From the NCBI GenBank assembly GCA_900548955.1, contig URMQ01000008.1, positions 1 through 27,237 of the forward strand: DNA of 27,237 nucleotides, written 5' to 3'. A program made the translations under genes and the position numbers. Under the pieces are notes generated by a model. It was not told the DNA's origin, made no database searches, and saw only the letters and a list, made by a program, of their open reading frames with translations. Origin of the DNA: an uncultured Eggerthella sp. (lineage in GTDB: Bacteria > Actinomycetota > Coriobacteriia > Coriobacteriales > Eggerthellaceae). Each line of letters starts with the position of its first letter. The stretch's first letter is position 1. Below are positions 1-7,779 of the stretch, in pieces.

Positions 1-1
1 T

Positions 2-358
2 GGTTTAGTGGCAGGGCAACTATTTTCACCTAATCCTGAAATTCAGTCTCTTATTACTGCGGGAATGATAGCAACTGGTGTTCTGATGCCTTTGCAAGGT
101 TGGGCGTGGGCATTAGATGGAATATTAATTGGAGCAGGGGATTTTCGTTACCTTGCTTTTGGCTGTACTGCGGCTGCGTTTAGCTATATTGCGGTTTTAC
201 TTATTCTTATATTTTTGGTGGCTCCAGCTTTACCAAACGATATTGTTCGTATGGCAGTTCTTTGGATTTTGCTTAGTGTTTTCTTGATAGGTGGTCGCGG
301 TCTTGCTAATTTCCTTCGATCACGAGGTAATACCTGGATGAAAAACGCAGCGCTATAA
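2..358 (+). CDS. MATE/DinF-family efflux transporter, C-terminal part
   Basis: The reading frame is open to the window edge, so the gene begins upstream and only about 118 C-terminal residues are visible. A GTG at 8 lies in frame but is not needed as a start. The segment WALDGILIGAGDFRYLA is the signature of the last transmembrane bundle of DinF-type MATE transporters, which export cationic compounds using a Na+ or H+ gradient. Two to three hydrophobic helices follow, then a basic tail ending in NTWMKNAAL. The downstream acetyltransferase begins 29 nt later on the same strand and may be co-transcribed. A second, complete MATE gene at 20181-21608 is only distantly similar, so this is not a local duplication. 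The family call is firm; the substrate is unknown. Confidence 0.85.
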   Translation, partial: GLVAGQLFSPNPEIQSLITAGMIATGVLMPLQGWAWALDGILIGAGDFRYLAFGCTAAAFSYIAVLLILIFLVAPALPNDIVRMAVLWILLSVFLIGGRGLANFLRSRGNTWMKNAAL

Positions 359-387
359 ACTTTTTAGATTTTAAGAGGAGCTTTGCT

Positions 388-831
388 GTGCATATTTATC
401 AAGTTGAAAATTGCACTCAATCATTAATTGATCAGTTAGTAGTGGTTTGGGAAGGCTCAGTTCGAGCAACACATTTATTCTTGTCGGATAAAGAAGTGCT
501 CGATATTAAAGAATATGTACCGCAAGCTCTTGCGGGTGTTCAATATCTTTATGTGGCAGAAAATGATGAAGGTGTTCCGCTTGGATTTATGGGAATTCAA
601 GATCGAAAATTAGAAATGCTCTTTATTGATGCAAGTCAGCGTGGAACAGGCGTTGGTAAACAGCTCCTTAATCTTGGGCTTGAAAAGCATAAGGTAAACG
701 AGCTTGCGGTAAATGAACAGAATCCTCAAGCGGTAGGGTTTTATGAGCATTTGGGTTTTGAAATAGTTGATCGCTCGGAATTGGATGAGCAAGGCAATCC
801 TTATCCAATCCTTATCATGAAACGATGTTAG
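388..831 (+). CDS. GNAT N-acetyltransferase, YjaB-like
   Basis: This 147-residue protein is the normal length for a single GNAT domain, which transfers an acetyl group from acetyl-CoA to an amine. The CoA-binding motif A is visible as LFIDASQRGTGVGKQLL (about residues 75-91). The C-terminal stretch VNEQNPQAVGFYEHLGFE (about 110-127) followed by a GNPYPIL ending closely resembles E. coli YjaB as I recall it, including the RATHLFLS segment near residue 27. The start is GTG at 388, supported by an SD AAGAGGAG at 374-381. The gene lies just after the transporter fragment. The acetyl acceptor is unknown; related enzymes act on small amines or N-termini. Confidence 0.85.
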   Translation: MHIYQVENCTQSLIDQLVVVWEGSVRATHLFLSDKEVLDIKEYVPQALAGVQYLYVAENDEGVPLGFMGIQDRKLEMLFIDASQRGTGVGKQLLNLGLEKHKVNELAVNEQNPQAVGFYEHLGFEIVDRSELDEQGNPYPILIMKRC

Positions 832-884
832 CGTTTCTTTGTAGTTATCTAATGACCTGGTAAATCAACTAGATATCGTTTGAA

Positions 885-2126
885 TTAATGTAGTCTCTGT
901 TCGAGGAGATGGGTTTCTTCATCAAACTTTTCAGATGACTTGTATGAAATACCCCATATAGCAAGAGCGATTATTAAGGTTATAGCGGCACCCGTCATAA
1001 CGGCGTGCCAGCCACCGAGATTCCAAAGAACAGAAGCCAATGTGCTTCCAATGGCGCAAAAGATGAAGTTGTTTACGACGAAGCACGTGTTTAGGCGGCT
1101 GCGCTTTTCAGGATTTAAAGAAAACAAGCGTGATTGGTTAAGAATCGATACACTTTGGTTTCCAAGTGAATAAACGGCAGCTAATACAACTAGGACTACA
1201 ATTGAAGATTCAGCAAATATATCTGCAAGAATTATGCAAGCCAAGGTGATACCTAAAAACACACCTGTAGCTTTAACTCCAAGACCGCGATCTTGCAACG
1301 AACCTACTTTCATGGCTGCAACCGCACCCGTAATAGCGGTTAAGCTTACCAGGCCTATTTGGAACGTGGAGTAACCAAAAGGCTCCGATGATAGTAAGAA
1401 TGTGATTGAGGTCCAGAAAATATTGAACACGATACCAAACGAACAGGCAGCAATCATCATTAATGGAATAAGCGTTGGTGTGGTATGGAGTGTATGAAAT
1501 ACATCACGAATAAGCGATGGGTAAGGAATTTTGGCACGATCAGGTGTTTCGGGGATCATCCGTACAATAATGAAGGCCAAGATAAGGTTGATGGCAGCAG
1601 CAAAAAGATAAATTGCTCGCCAGTCAAAGATGTCAGCAACTAAGCCGCTAATGGTACGGGCAGTAAGAATACCAATGGTAATTCCGCCAGAAATAATACC
1701 AACATTTTTACCGCGTTCGGTAGGACTTGAAATGTCACCTGTCAGAGGCATGATTATTTGTCCTGAAATAGTAACAAGTCCTAGGCAGGCAAGAGAAAAT
1801 GCAAGCACTGTAAATGAAGGAGCCATCGATACGGCAATAAGAGCAAGTATTGAGAGTATCATCATCGTGAAGATGAGTTTACGTCGGTGTAGTACATCAC
1901 CCAAAGGAACGATAAAGAAAAGACCCAACGCATAACCAATTTGAGTGGCCATGATAAGAAAACCACCTTGTGCCGTATCAATATCAAAGCTAGTGGTTAT
2001 TTGTGCCAAAAGAGGCTGAGCCCAATAGAGATTTCCCACTGCCATACCCGAAGCTACGGCAAGCATGATGATTAAAAAGGTAGAGGCTTTCTTTGGTTCG
2101 ACAGTATGTTCACACTTGTTCTCCAT
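885..2126 (-). CDS. MFS transporter (DHA1-type exporter)
   Basis: The 413-residue protein has the length and about 12 hydrophobic segments of a Major Facilitator Superfamily carrier. The opening GNLYWAQPLLAQI is typical of a DHA1 subgroup that includes E. coli YnfM/YgaY-like proteins. The loop 2-3 motif A appears as GDVLHRRKLI (about residues 76-85). Such carriers usually export small amphipathic compounds; the substrate cannot be read from sequence. A near-repeat of motif A expected in the second half is weak (GSLQDRGLG). The gene converges with the acetyltransferase and diverges from the Lar-like gene. No SD precedes the ATG, and a -10-like box lies 7 nt before it, so the mRNA may be leaderless (see the promoter entry). 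Confidence 0.88.
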   Translation of the reverse strand: MENKCEHTVEPKKASTFLIIMLAVASGMAVGNLYWAQPLLAQITTSFDIDTAQGGFLIMATQIGYALGLFFIVPLGDVLHRRKLIFTMMILSILALIAVSMAPSFTVLAFSLACLGLVTISGQIIMPLTGDISSPTERGKNVGIISGGITIGILTARTISGLVADIFDWRAIYLFAAAINLILAFIIVRMIPETPDRAKIPYPSLIRDVFHTLHTTPTLIPLMMIAACSFGIVFNIFWTSITFLLSSEPFGYSTFQIGLVSLTAITGAVAAMKVGSLQDRGLGVKATGVFLGITLACIILADIFAESSIVVLVVLAAVYSLGNQSVSILNQSRLFSLNPEKRSRLNTCFVVNNFIFCAIGSTLASVLWNLGGWHAVMTGAAITLIIALAIWGISYKSSEKFDEETHLLEQRLH

Positions 2127-2133
2127 GAATTTG

Positions 2134-2160
2134 ATTATGGCACAAGCGTGCGATTGCCAA
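2134..2160 (-). promoter_or_regulatory. Candidate promoter of the MFS gene (possibly leaderless)
   Basis: Read on the minus strand, TTGGCA (2155-2160) is followed after 15 nt by CATAAT (2134-2139), and 7 nt later by the ATG at 2126. A transcript from this promoter would begin at or next to the start codon, and no SD is visible. The short inverted repeat GCAC-AAGC-GTGC (2140-2151) lies inside the spacer and could be an operator half. The spacer is shorter than the usual 17 nt. Confidence 0.45.
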
Positions 2161-2231
2161 ACAGTTGCAACATCGAAGTTGAAGTAAGTCTTGTAGCGGA
2201 AGCCCTGATACGATGAATTGACGCTTTGTGT

Positions 2232-2257
2232 CCTTATTCAATTGAATAAGGGTTTTT
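2232..2257 (+). terminator. Perfect palindrome with T-tract, terminator-like
   Basis: A 20-bp perfect palindrome, CCTTATTC-AATT-GAATAAGG, is followed on the plus strand by GTTTTT. That is the form of an intrinsic terminator. No gene upstream on the plus strand needs one, since the MFS gene runs the other way. It may end a short untranslated RNA, act as an attenuator before the Lar-like gene, or be a protein-binding palindrome serving the divergent promoters. The rest of the 2127-2422 interval shows no other clear gene. Confidence 0.5.
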
Positions 2258-2422
2258 AAAATACATTCATCCTGTCCGAATAAATGTATACAATGGAATT
2301 GGAATTAAGATCGCATCAGGCAAAAGGGGATCGTGATTCTTTTGAAGGGATCAAAAGCTTGAAGCAGTTTTAAGTTTCCAGAAAAGTAAAGAAGCCTAGC
2401 TCAGACCAGGGAGGGATGAAAA

Positions 2423-2659
2423 ATGGCTGGATTGAATGTTTGCCCGTTTTGCGGAAGTCCCGAAGTTCATGTATCTGAATGGTTTAATAGTGACAGTGGC
2501 GAACCTTCCTACTACGTAGCATGTGATAAATGCGGTTATGAAGCTGAAACCAAACAGCCTACCTATGAAGAAGCAATTGACCATTGGAACAGGCGTGCTT
2601 CTTACGATATTCATAATGCAGACGAAGGCGAAAAGGGATTATATAGCGATCCAATTTAA
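2423..2659 (+). CDS. Lar-type restriction-alleviation / zinc-ribbon small protein
   Basis: This 78-residue protein carries two zinc-binding pairs, CPFC (C7, C10) and CDKC (C34, C37). They are followed by the sequence AIDHWNRR, the family hallmark of Lar-type proteins (Pfam PF14354). The founding Lar protein of the Rac prophage lessens type I restriction of unmodified DNA; most family members have no tested function. The ATG at 2423 has the SD AGGGAGGG (2408-2415). An ATG at 2416 is out of frame. No phage genes or restriction system are nearby, so an anti-restriction role here is only a family-based label. The acidic tail after residue 60 (ADEGEKG) is not part of the domain. Confidence 0.8.
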   Translation: MAGLNVCPFCGSPEVHVSEWFNSDSGEPSYYVACDKCGYEAETKQPTYEEAIDHWNRRASYDIHNADEGEKGLYSDPI

Positions 2660-2710
2660 TGAAGGCTAATGTGATGATAGTTAGCGGAATTGCCTTTACC
2701 TGCAGGGTTT

Positions 2711-2746
2711 ACGTATAGGGGAATCCTTGAACGATTCCCTATACGT
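2711..2746. terminator. Bidirectional hairpin between convergent genes
   Basis: The arms ACGTATAGGGGAATC (2711-2725) and GATTCCCTATACGT (2733-2746) pair over 14 bp with one bulged G and a 7-nt loop. The hairpin lies between the end of the Lar-like gene and the end of FBPase. There is no long T-tract on either side, so it may block read-through in both directions mainly by structure. Confidence 0.7.
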
Positions 2747-2762
2747 ATGTTTAAGAGTTGGT

Positions 2763-4685
2763 TTACTTAACTTCTTTGATTTTCCCTGAGCGATATGAGC
2801 TAATCAGTTTCTCCAAATCGCCAATGCGCTTTTTAAGGCGTTTGCCTTCGTCGGTATCGGCTACTTGAATCATATGTTGGGGCTCATTAATTATGCGCTC
2901 AGTTGATTCGACCGTTTTATCAAGTTGGATTGCTGCAACGCTTCCAACAAATGGTTGGTGTGAAACCAGACGAACGCCTTCAGAATTAGAGACTAGAGTA
3001 AATCCAGCAATACCGGTAGTGGTTTGATAGGCGCTTGACATTCCGCCATCAATAATAATTACTTTACCGCCGCATTTTACAGGGTCTTCACCATCTTTTA
3101 CTTTGACTGGTGTATGACCGCAAACAATTCGCGCAGTTGATGCATCCATTCCAAAGTCTTTAAAGATGTTGTCTAATACGTCTGCGTTTTCAAGTAAGGA
3201 ATAGAAGGAATTCTTTACTTCCTTACGAGCAGCCTTGTCTTCAATAAGGTAAATTTCAAAGGTAGCCATCTTACTTTTTGCGAAAAGCGGAGAGCCTTCA
3301 CCAAGCCATAAATACCAAAGAAGATCGCAGCCATGTTTGCGACTTTGGGGGTCTTTGGCGGTAAAGGCATCACGAACATAACGGTCAACCGCATCAAATA
3401 ATGATTTGCCCTTATAGGTTTGCCCGTAAATATCAACTTCCTTAAGAGAGCCATCTTGGTTTAGAGGAACGCAAGCGTGGAACATGAGGGTGTTGTTTTC
3501 AATTTTGTATAAGCTTCCTTTTTTAAGGAGAAGTGTCATATGGCGTTGAAGCTTTTCGCAGTTACGAAATGCCTGCTCAAGCGAGCTCATAACTGCTTCT
3601 TCTTCATCAGTTAATTTGTAAGGGTCAGTCCAGTCGACCGTAGGGAATACGGGGTCGGTTATTTCATATTCAATACCATCAACTTCAACGGTGTTGGTTT
3701 CAAGATTGATCTTATGAAGAATCTTACGGTCTTCAAGATTGAAAGAAGGATTGTCGTCGATGTGTTTTGCCTCTACCTTGAACTGCAAAATTGCCATGGC
3801 TTTCTGGATTTTGATATTCAAATCAATTTCCTGAGGTGAAAGGTTTGGATTGCCCTTAAGTCCGTAACCAACGCAAGGGTCGTCCTTGTAAGCTTCAAGC
3901 GCGAACGTAGCAAGGGGCAAAATATTGATGCCATATGCATCGCTTAAAATTGATAAGTTGCCATAACGGGCACAATTGCGAACTACATGCGCAATGCAGC
4001 CACGCTGACCTAGCGCAGCACCCATCCAAACAATGTCGTGGTTGCCCCATTGGATATCTATGTTGGAGCAAGCTTCAAGTTCATCCATGATTAAGTCTGG
4101 GAAGGGACCACGATCATACACATCGCCTACCATATGGAGTTTACCAACAAGAAGGCTTCTTATGGCAACGCAAAGTGCTTCAATGTACGCTTCAGCAGTC
4201 ATGGTGCTGATAAGGGAAGATACCAGTTCAACGGGATAATCCTGCGCTAGCAAATCTTCGGTTATTGCCCTAAATTCTTCTGGGAGTGCGTTAGTTATTT
4301 CGTTGTGGGTATGGTCAAGGGATAAGTAATCTAGTAGTACCAAAAGCTTGGAAATGGCTTCTTCGTACCATTCTGTGGTTTCAAATTCGTCGGTTAGGAT
4401 GCATGCCATCTTTTCTTTGGGGTAACAAATAAGGCAAACTAGCGCAGCTTTTTCTTTTTCCGTAAGCGAATCGTCAAAGGCTTCATCAACTACTTTTTGT
4501 AGTTTGCCGCAGCCTGTTCTTAAAATGTTGGCGAATGCTTCGTATTCGCCATGGATATCGGAAATATATAATTCTGCAGGTTTTGGTAGAGCGAGTTTTC
4601 CCATGGTGCGAGCAATTTCTGCGGCAGCCTTTTGGGTAGTTGGAAATGATTCGGAAAGCAATTCAAGATAGCGAGCTTTTTTCAT
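2763..4685 (-). CDS. fbp: Fructose-1,6-bisphosphatase, class III
   Basis: The enzyme removes the 1-phosphate of fructose-1,6-bisphosphate to give fructose-6-phosphate, the committed step of gluconeogenesis. The 640-residue length matches the long class III (Bacillus Fbp) family, which uses a metallophosphatase fold. Visible metal-binding motifs are SDIHGEY (residues 42-48), VGDVYDRGPFPD, WGNHDIVWMGAALG and a late CGHTPVKVKDGE, then a conserved IIIDGG. I place the start at the ATG at 4685 because SD GGAGGT lies 10 nt before it. An in-frame ATG 14 codons further upstream (4727) has no comparable SD. The gene follows the radical-SAM operon on the same strand after about 150 nt, which looks fortuitous. 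Confidence 0.95.
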   Translation of the reverse strand: MKKARYLELLSESFPTTQKAAAEIARTMGKLALPKPAELYISDIHGEYEAFANILRTGCGKLQKVVDEAFDDSLTEKEKAALVCLICYPKEKMACILTDEFETTEWYEEAISKLLVLLDYLSLDHTHNEITNALPEEFRAITEDLLAQDYPVELVSSLISTMTAEAYIEALCVAIRSLLVGKLHMVGDVYDRGPFPDLIMDELEACSNIDIQWGNHDIVWMGAALGQRGCIAHVVRNCARYGNLSILSDAYGINILPLATFALEAYKDDPCVGYGLKGNPNLSPQEIDLNIKIQKAMAILQFKVEAKHIDDNPSFNLEDRKILHKINLETNTVEVDGIEYEITDPVFPTVDWTDPYKLTDEEEAVMSSLEQAFRNCEKLQRHMTLLLKKGSLYKIENNTLMFHACVPLNQDGSLKEVDIYGQTYKGKSLFDAVDRYVRDAFTAKDPQSRKHGCDLLWYLWLGEGSPLFAKSKMATFEIYLIEDKAARKEVKNSFYSLLENADVLDNIFKDFGMDASTARIVCGHTPVKVKDGEDPVKCGGKVIIIDGGMSSAYQTTTGIAGFTLVSNSEGVRLVSHQPFVGSVAAIQLDKTVESTERIINEPQHMIQVADTDEGKRLKKRIGDLEKLISSYRSGKIKEVK

Positions 4686-4832
4686 AAATAGTTCGACCTC
4701 CAAAGTGGTATTGGTCTTGAAAGGCAATTAAATAAGCCTAATGTATCAAATTCGCTTACTAATTTTATATGAAATGCTTCCAAATACCTACGTGGAGGAA
4801 CTGAGTGAATCTTGGCATGGAGAGAGGTTTTT

Positions 4833-5375
4833 TTATCTCTTGTTCTTATTGTTTTTAGCAGAAATGTTACGTACCATAATCTCATCTTCATCTTTGCCAG
4901 TAATCATGCAATAAATAATAAAGATTAACCGTAATCCTAAGTTGAAAAACAGCAATGCGAACACAAGAAGAAGAGATCCTAGCGCAATATCCATGATAAC
5001 TTGCGAAGGAAAAATCAACCAAAACTGCAGTTTTCTGAGAATTTGAATAACAAGAACTACGCAGGCAACGATTGTAATTATTCGCGCCGGCAACCAAGCT
5101 TTGCAAACTGCGAGTATCGAGCGCAGAGCTGCCATAATCAACATAGCTATTACGCCAAGCGCTAATGCGCATATTCCAGCACAGAGTAAAATAAATCCGG
5201 GATCCGGTGCTTCGTTATTTGCTTCAGCACCTGAAAAGCCAATAATAACACCGAAAAGAGCCCCCGTAATTGCGGCAATGGCAATGACGAGAATATCTAC
5301 TTTTCGTTTGCCATGTATAACGTCACTGGCATATTGCATCTCGTCTTTTGTTGGTGGGCGGTAGAAATCAACCAT
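4833..5375 (-). CDS. Small membrane protein, third gene of the radical-SAM operon
   Basis: I do not recognise this family. The protein (180 residues from the preferred start) has an N-terminal cytoplasmic-looking segment, then about four hydrophobic helices around residues 26-46, 57-85, 95-112 and 122-155, and a basic tail ending NISAKNNKNKR. The ATG at 5375 has an SD-like AGGGA 5 nt upstream. A GTG at 5390 overlaps the TAG stop of the preceding gene by one base (TAGTG) and would add five residues. Either way translation is probably coupled to the Asn-tailed gene. In a RiPP-like reading it could export, anchor or give immunity to the modified product; that is inference from position only. Confidence 0.7.
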   Translation of the reverse strand: MVDFYRPPTKDEMQYASDVIHGKRKVDILVIAIAAITGALFGVIIGFSGAEANNEAPDPGFILLCAGICALALGVIAMLIMAALRSILAVCKAWLPARIITIVACVVLVIQILRKLQFWLIFPSQVIMDIALGSLLLVFALLFFNLGLRLIFIIYCMITGKDEDEIMVRNISAKNNKNKR

Positions 5376-5389
5376 AGGAATCCCTAGCA

Positions 5390-5833
5390 CTAGCCGTTGT
5401 TATTATTATTGTTGTTGTTATTATTATTGTTGTTGGTGAAGCTGGAGCCATCGGAGTCTGAATAGCTAGACCATCCGCCATCATCGGATCCATTATTGTC
5501 TTCCTGCATGTCTTCGAATCTATTGGAATCATTGCTATCCGATGAAGTATAGATATCACTTGCTGGTGTGTAGGGGTGTTGAATTTTTGCCCATGAACTT
5601 GAAATAGCAACTGCATTGAAATCATCGCGAAGTGGCGTGATTGGTATAGTGCTTACTATTGCTCCCGATGCACCGACAAACATAAGAAAATTGCGATTAG
5701 CCTGAACGGTATTTCTGCTGTCTTTCATAAGAAAGTCGCTCATATAAGAAATCATTGCGCTATCTATTCCGCTTACATATTTACCCATAGTTTGGCAACG
5801 GCGCAGAATTTTCTTTTTCTTATTAAAGAACAT
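5390..5833 (-). CDS. Asn-tailed small protein, candidate radical-SAM substrate
   Basis: I do not recognise this family. The 147 residues divide into a basic, amphipathic N-terminus (FFNKKKKILRRC), a mixed middle with a short hydrophobic stretch (NFLMFVGASGAIVSTIPI, about 48-65), and an acidic Ser/Asp/Asn-rich tail from about residue 97. The tail ends in 13 consecutive Asn (134-146) and a Gly. Aromatic residues of the last third sit in aromatic-X-Ser/Asp/Asn triplets: Y95-T-S, F106-E-D, W121-S-S, Y124-S-D and F132-T-N. The ATG at 5833 is two bases after the stop of the radical-SAM gene, whose last codons supply the SD GGAGGA. A leader plus tail next to a SPASM enzyme suggests a modified peptide precursor. 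No cleavage site (e.g. double Gly plus protease gene) is evident. Confidence 0.75.
   Translation of the reverse strand: MFFNKKKKILRRCQTMGKYVSGIDSAMISYMSDFLMKDSRNTVQANRNFLMFVGASGAIVSTIPITPLRDDFNAVAISSSWAKIQHPYTPASDIYTSSDSNDSNRFEDMQEDNNGSDDGGWSSYSDSDGSSFTNNNNNNNNNNNNNG
5396..5434 (-). repeat. AAC/AAT microsatellite encoding 13 Asn
   Basis: Thirteen Asn codons fill 39 nt. The order of AAC and AAT codons forms two copies of an 18-nt unit (AAC, three AAT, two AAC when read on the minus strand, with one extra AAC). This suggests growth by duplication of an 18-nt block as well as by triplet slippage. The array is a likely site of length variation between strains. Confidence 0.9.
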
Positions 5834-5835
5834 GG

Positions 5836-7779
5836 CTAGTCCTCCTTTTTCAAAACAAGGTCGTTTCTGTTTTTAGTATGGATAGTGCTCATTTCTTGCA
5901 AACTGGCATTCGCGTTTTGATCCGAATCGTCTTCGCACAAAAGCTCAATATTAGGAAAGGGCAGATTGATGGTTTGAATATGGTAATAGGCGTTATTTTT
6001 ATGCTTCGAATAATGAGCATCTCGTAGTGCGGATGTGGTAACAAACAGGTTGTTAGGTTTTTCCGTGGATAGATACTGATAGTAACCTGACAGTAGTTCA
6101 CTTGCATCAAAGCAGTAAAAACCTTCCAGCTCTGAAGGCATAGAAGCTAGAGTTCGCAAGAATATCTGATGGGTCATAACGTGTTCTTGCTTTGTTCTAT
6201 TTTCATCTCCGTAGGTAACAAGCTCACCTGATAGCAACATAAGGTAAAGCGAGTTATTAACGGGCCATTTACATGCAGCATTAAAAATGGTTTCTTTAGC
6301 GTAAAGCTTCACTGTGCTTACTGGGGTGATTGACACTAATTCGCGCGTGGTGCGCAAAACCTGTGATTGCATAGAATGAAGAATTCCGTCAACTTCGATA
6401 ATGAATGCATCATCGGCAAACACGCCCGCAATTTCTTTGTCGGCCTCAATAATACTAAGTAACGAAGGAATCTTATTTGGTAGGACATAGGCTGGCTTTG
6501 GGCGGAGAGATTCAGCCTGTAAAGGTCTCATAGCTAGTGCGTAGTGGTACGCATCGGAAGCGGAATCTGGTGTGGGTTTGTATAAAGTTGGATTGTCTTC
6601 ATACATTTTCTGCTGCAACTTGCAGGTATAGGATTTTGCTGATCCGTAAAGCAATTTCACAAAAGGGCATCCTGTCATGCAAAGACGCAAATAATCACAC
6701 TCAATGCAGTCGCTAGATAATGGCATTTTGTTATGTGCGGTAAATATTTTCGTGCGTGCGTTGTTAAGAATGGTTTCTACCGAATCGCTAAAAATATTCC
6801 CATAGTAAAAGTCTTTGTGGCCTTGTCCGCGAACGCAGGAATAGATATCTCCTTGATAATCAAGCAGGAAGAATTTTTCTCCACAGTTAACGCTTCCGGT
6901 GCAATAGTTGGGCGTGAATTCTGCAAACCAAGCACCGTTAACACCTTTATCCAGTTCGGTGCCATCAAATTCAGCATGCATTTGTTTGTAAAACGCAAGT
7001 TGATCATCTTCGGTAAGAGGGGGAAGCGAAGCATCGTCGCTAAAGCCAATCATGAAGTTGAAATCATTCATATCTAGGCATGTTTCGCGATGCAGATACC
7101 ATAGGTCTTCTATCATCTCATCTATATGATTAATGTGCTCCTTGAAGATGGTGGTAGATATTTTTTTACGACAAGGTAGATCTCGCAGTAGTTCAACATT
7201 CTGCAAGATTTTATCTAGAGTATCTTGTCCACCTGCTGTGCGGCGATATTTTTTATGAAGAGAAAACGGCACATCTAAGCTTCCACTGATAGAAACTTCA
7301 TGGCGCGCTAAAGCTTCAAGATGTTTATCTATGTTATATAAGTTTGTTTTTACGTGAGGCTTTCCTACTTTAAAGCCATGTTCGCGAAGAAAGTCTCCGT
7401 ATTTGCGATAGTAGGAATCAATGTAGGAAACAAGACTTTCGAACCGTTCAGGCGAAAGACAGGTAACTTCGCCACCATGAAGCGATAGGGTGAAGGGCAT
7501 TATGTTTGATCCCTGTAGTTTTTCTATCGCAAAGGAAAGTGTTGTCAAAGGATCTTTTCCCTGTTTATGAGCAGGATCACTTGTTTCTTGTAACAGACTT
7601 TCGTGGTCAAGGTAGCAATATGAACAACGAAGTGAACAAACGTTAGTAGGAACGTAGAGCAAGTGAATAAAGCGTGGGCTAGATCCAGGGGTGATAAAAC
7701 GGGGTTTATTGGCGGGGGTAATGCGGTCTGCAGCTTCGTTTTCTAAAAAAGAGGCAGTAATATCAACTGCATTTTCCAT
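5836..7779 (-). CDS. Radical SAM/SPASM protein, putative peptide maturase
   Basis: The 647-residue protein carries the radical-SAM cluster motif C48-SLR-C52-SY-C55, which binds the [4Fe-4S] cluster that cleaves S-adenosylmethionine, and a following HGGE motif (101-104). A SPASM domain for auxiliary clusters shows C293, C299 and C315, then C358-x2-C361-x5-C367-x3-C371 and a final C386. About 260 residues follow that I cannot assign. SPASM proteins include peptide and sulfatase maturases; no sulfatase is nearby, whereas a small tailed protein is directly coupled downstream. I choose the ATG at 7779 because SD GGGAGGT lies just before it; an in-frame ATG at 7800 lacks one. It heads a three-gene operon. 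The fold call is firm; the maturase role is inference. Confidence 0.9.
   Translation of the reverse strand: MENAVDITASFLENEAADRITPANKPRFITPGSSPRFIHLLYVPTNVCSLRCSYCYLDHESLLQETSDPAHKQGKDPLTTLSFAIEKLQGSNIMPFTLSLHGGEVTCLSPERFESLVSYIDSYYRKYGDFLREHGFKVGKPHVKTNLYNIDKHLEALARHEVSISGSLDVPFSLHKKYRRTAGGQDTLDKILQNVELLRDLPCRKKISTTIFKEHINHIDEMIEDLWYLHRETCLDMNDFNFMIGFSDDASLPPLTEDDQLAFYKQMHAEFDGTELDKGVNGAWFAEFTPNYCTGSVNCGEKFFLLDYQGDIYSCVRGQGHKDFYYGNIFSDSVETILNNARTKIFTAHNKMPLSSDCIECDYLRLCMTGCPFVKLLYGSAKSYTCKLQQKMYEDNPTLYKPTPDSASDAYHYALAMRPLQAESLRPKPAYVLPNKIPSLLSIIEADKEIAGVFADDAFIIEVDGILHSMQSQVLRTTRELVSITPVSTVKLYAKETIFNAACKWPVNNSLYLMLLSGELVTYGDENRTKQEHVMTHQIFLRTLASMPSELEGFYCFDASELLSGYYQYLSTEKPNNLFVTTSALRDAHYSKHKNNAYYHIQTINLPFPNIELLCEDDSDQNANASLQEMSTIHTKNRNDLVLKKED

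Noticed and set aside
2423..2659. Remnant of a prophage around the Lar-type gene
   Set aside because: No other phage gene, integrase, attachment site or composition shift is visible on either side.
5368..5625. Alternative minus-strand frame over the Asn-tail region (rich in Thr and Ile)
   Set aside because: It is the shifted reading of the repeat-bearing gene, has no SD, and lacks the operon spacing seen for the chosen frame.
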